A DNA stretch of 6,244 nt from Thermoleophilia bacterium (GTDB lineage: Bacteria > Actinomycetota > Thermoleophilia > Gaiellales > SKUG01). Position 1 is the stretch's first letter; each line of letters begins with the position of its first letter. The translations under genes were made by a program, and so were the position numbers. The notes beneath the pieces are model-generated. The model worked only from the letters and a program-made list of their open reading frames with translations. It did no database searches and was not told the origin of the DNA. Location of the stretch: assembly GCA_025964465.1 (NCBI GenBank), contig JAOPYS010000190.1, positions 1 through 6,244 on the forward strand, read 5' to 3'. Shown piece after piece: positions 4,817 through 6,244 of the stretch.

Positions 4817-5560
4817 GTGCGTCGACTCCTGCATCCCCTGCTCGTCGTCCTTGCAGTGGCGTGCGCCGGGTGCGGCTCCACGCGGGGTGACGGTGGTCCC
4901 GCTAAGGTCGCGGCGACCAGCGGCGGCGCGAAGCGGCACGGCTCGCCGACCCGCGTGATCGCCACGCTCGGCGACTCGATCGTGGCCGGCAGCCCGTTGT
5001 GGGATCCGGACGCCGACACGCGGGCGTCCTTCCCGAAGGTCGACGAGGACAGCCAGTGGCAGCGGTGGGTCCACGCGCCCGACGCGGAGCTGCGCAACTG
5101 CGGCGTGTGGGGTGAGCGCACCGACGAGATCGCGGAGCGCTTCGCGACGTGCACGAAGGGGGCGGACGCGGTGGTGATCCAGGGCGGGATCAACGACATC
5201 GTGCAGGGCCGCGACGTGGACGACGCGGCGCACGACATCGCCTGCATGGCCGAACGAGCCCGCGGGGCGGGGCTCGACGTGGCGATCGTCGACGTATTGC
5301 CGTGGAACAACGGGTGGCCCGACGCGGCGCCCGAGATCCGCGACCTGAACCGGGAGGTGCACGCCATCGCCAAGCGCGGGGGCGTGCCCGTGCTGCCGTT
5401 CTTCCGGACGCTCGAGGACCCGCGTGCGCACGACCGCATGCCGCGCGAGCGCACGGTCGACGGCAACCACCCCGACGTGCGCGGGTACCGCCTGCTCGGC
5501 GAGCGGGCGTGGCGCGAACCGGTGCGGCCCGCGCACCCGTTCGCGGACGACTGCGGCTGA
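4817..5560 (+). CDS. SGNH/GDSL-family hydrolase, predicted exported lipoprotein
   Basis: This 247-residue protein begins with a lipoprotein-type signal: MRR, a hydrophobic core (LLHPLLVVLAV), then Cys. C16 (AVAC) fits the lipobox pattern better than C19 (CAGC). A flexible Gly/Ser/Ala-rich stretch (about 20-45) follows. The hydrolase domain shows the SGNH blocks in order: TLGDSI with nucleophile S54, NCGVWGERT with an oxyanion Gly (G96 or G99), GGIND with N126, and DGNHPDVRGY with D215 and H218. Such enzymes hydrolyse esters or remove acetyl groups from lipids or surface polysaccharides; the substrate here is unknown. Four cysteines (95, 112, 143, 246) outside the signal could form disulfides after export. 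The GTG start at 4817 gives the signal peptide. A GGAGG is present but too close, with only AGG at 7-nt spacing. Neither neighbour suggests a pathway. Confidence 0.87.
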   Translation: MRRLLHPLLVVLAVACAGCGSTRGDGGPAKVAATSGGAKRHGSPTRVIATLGDSIVAGSPLWDPDADTRASFPKVDEDSQWQRWVHAPDAELRNCGVWGERTDEIAERFATCTKGADAVVIQGGINDIVQGRDVDDAAHDIACMAERARGAGLDVAIVDVLPWNNGWPDAAPEIRDLNREVHAIAKRGGVPVLPFFRTLEDPRAHDRMPRERTVDGNHPDVRGYRLLGERAWREPVRPAHPFADDCG

Positions 5561-5571
5561 CGTCGCCCGCC

Positions 5572-5577
5572 TAGACT
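5572..5577 (+). promoter_or_regulatory. -10 box of a probable leaderless promoter for the nitroreductase gene
   Basis: TAGACT, a TANNNT match, is followed by exactly 6 nt and the ATG at 5584, leaving no room for a Shine-Dalgarno. It lies in the 23-bp gap after the lipoprotein gene stop, so the nitroreductase probably has its own leaderless transcript. No clear -35 is seen. Confidence 0.55.
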
Positions 5578-5583
5578 TGCGGC

Positions 5584-6093
5584 ATGGACCTGTTCGACGC
5601 CATCCACACCCGCCGCACGACCAAGGAGTTCCGGCCCGACCCCGTGCCGCGCGCGCAGCTCGAGCGGATCCTGGAGGCGGCGCGCTGGGCGCCCAACCAC
5701 CGCCTGACCGAGCCGTGGCGGTTCCGGGTCGTCGGCCCCGAGGCGCTCGAGCGGCTCAAGGCGGCAGCCGGCGGTGGGGCACAGAAGCTGCTGCGGGCGC
5801 CGACGCTCGTCGTCGCGTCGTACGTCCCGAGCCCGCTCCCGCCCCACGCGCGCGAGGATGAGCACGCGACGGCGGCCGCGATCTACGCCCCGCTGCTCGC
5901 GGCGACTGCCGAGGGCGTCGCCTCCTACTGGCGGACCATCAACACGTTCGAGACGCCTGAGGGCGCGGCGGCGGTCGACCTTCCCGCGGGCGAGCGCGTG
6001 CTGGGCCTGCTGCACTTCGGGTTCGCGGTGGGTGACCTGCCCCCGACGCCCGCTCGCCGCGCGGTCGCGGAGTTCGTCACGTTCCTGCCGTAA
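5584..6093 (+). CDS. Nitroreductase family flavoprotein
   Basis: This 169-residue protein has the nitroreductase layout: MDLFDAIHTRRTTKEF with the FMN-phosphate-contacting Arg pair (R10, R11), AARWAPNHRLTEPWRF (32-47) in the flavin-binding first half, a central helix IYAPLLAATAEGVASYW (100-116), and GLLHFGFAVGDLPPTPARR (141-159) with the C-terminal EFVTFL. The family uses FMN and NAD(P)H to reduce nitroaromatics, quinones or enones, usually as a cytoplasmic homodimer. Length is slightly short but near YdjA-type members, which the 'PNHRLTEPW' motif also resembles. The natural substrate cannot be inferred. The ATG at 5584 has no Shine-Dalgarno but an ideal leaderless -10. No frameshift or missing core motif is seen. 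Confidence 0.9.
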   Translation: MDLFDAIHTRRTTKEFRPDPVPRAQLERILEAARWAPNHRLTEPWRFRVVGPEALERLKAAAGGGAQKLLRAPTLVVASYVPSPLPPHAREDEHATAAAIYAPLLAATAEGVASYWRTINTFETPEGAAAVDLPAGERVLGLLHFGFAVGDLPPTPARRAVAEFVTFLP

Positions 6094-6152
6094 CCTGGCG
6101 GGACCGACCGCGCCGAGCGGGCCCAGCGACGCGCGCACGTGGATCGAACGGA

Positions 6153-6158
6153 TACGCT
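6153..6158 (+). promoter_or_regulatory. Candidate -10 box for the gene starting at 6193
   Basis: TACGCT matches TANNNT and lies 34 nt before the ATG at 6193, leaving room for a conventional leader with a Shine-Dalgarno. No convincing -35 is visible at 16-18 bp. The rest of the 6094-6192 gap holds only a weak bulged stem (6097-6114) with no U-tract. Confidence 0.3.
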
Positions 6159-6178
6159 CCGGCCCCACGAACCTGTAC

Positions 6179-6184
6179 GGAGGA
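6179..6184 (+). promoter_or_regulatory. Strong Shine-Dalgarno for the partial gene at 6193
   Basis: GGAGGA is placed 8 nt before ATG 6193. It is the best ribosome site in the window and is the main support for calling a gene start there. Confidence 0.7.
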
Positions 6185-6192
6185 AGCACGAC

Positions 6193-6244
6193 ATGGAAGT
6201 CGCTGTTCGTTTTCACGGCCACGGAGGCCACGGCTGGGGTGGTC
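6193..6244 (+). CDS. N-terminus of a His/Gly-rich protein, truncated by the window edge
   Basis: Only 17 codons are inside the window (MEVAVRFHGHGGHGWGG). The segment has four His and seven Gly in 17 residues, and several codons end in T (GCT, GTT, CGT, TTT), unlike the upstream genes. A strong Shine-Dalgarno supports the start. His/Gly-rich N-termini occur before PadR-type regulator domains and in metal-binding proteins, but nothing here decides between these. I do not assign a function. Confidence 0.55.
   Translation, partial: MEVAVRFHGHGGHGWGG

Noticed and set aside
6097..6114. Possible terminator hairpin after the nitroreductase gene
   Set aside because: The stem is only GGCG/CGCC plus two bulged pairs, with no U-tract. 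This is expected by chance in GC-rich sequence.
6157..6182. CTCCG/CGGAG pairing that could hide the Shine-Dalgarno at 6179
   Set aside because: Only 5 bp with a 16-nt loop, and the left arm overlaps the candidate -10 box, so it would not be in the transcript from that promoter.
4393..6231. Open reading frame of 612 codons on the minus strand
   Set aside because: It runs antisense through the lipoprotein and nitroreductase genes and then translates the tRNA-Ser gene (VTEWSKV...), a well-known spurious-ORF signature. Its composition is Arg/Pro/Ala-rich as in GC-rich shadow frames.

Overview
The window is GC-rich, densely packed bacterial DNA, and codon third positions are almost all G or C. 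The protein families, GTG starts and -10 boxes placed directly before start codons suggest a high-GC actinobacterium. The N-terminus of TatC and its 'VRASEYY' loop resemble what I recall of Thermoleophilia/Solirubrobacterales proteins, but that placement is inferred from memory and is not secure. I see no phage, transposon, CRISPR or plasmid signatures. It reads as ordinary chromosomal sequence with some atypical proteins.

Layout, left to right. (1) Positions 32-841 (+) encode a TatC-family translocase subunit. Its frame is open to the left edge of the window. (2) A compact three-gene minus-strand operon follows, read from 3114 down to 808: a RimJ/RimL-type GNAT acetyltransferase, a 2H-phosphoesterase/2'-5' RNA ligase-family protein coupled to it by a 4-nt ATGA overlap, and a 388-residue protein made of two fused GNAT domains. 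The tail of the last gene overlaps the 3' end of tatC by 34 bp. (3) Divergent from that operon, 3170-3970 (+) encodes an Fpg/Nei-family DNA glycosylase. (4) Converging on it with a 6-bp gap is a small GNAT gene (3977-4396, -). It lies 20 nt downstream of a tRNA-Ser(UGA) gene (4417-4503, -) and is probably transcribed with it. (5) To the right, all on the plus strand, are a 59-residue two-helix membrane protein (4585-4764), a strong GC-rich hairpin (4774-4803), a predicted SGNH/GDSL-hydrolase lipoprotein (4817-5560), a nitroreductase-family flavoprotein (5584-6093), and the first 17 codons of a His/Gly-rich protein that leaves the window.

How the genes fit together. The minus-strand operon is the only clear multi-gene unit: overlapping starts and stops, plus a stop codon lying inside the next Shine-Dalgarno sequence, point to translational coupling. 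Its first gene and the nitroreductase gene both have a TANNNT box exactly 6 nt before the start codon, which suggests leaderless mRNAs. No shared pathway links the remaining genes.

I found no convincing undescribed system. The most notable points are a TatC with Ile where E. coli has the signal-peptide-contacting Glu103, a DNA glycosylase whose zinc finger lacks its fourth cysteine, the acetyltransferase/RNA-2H operon, and the tRNA-Ser/GNAT dicistron.
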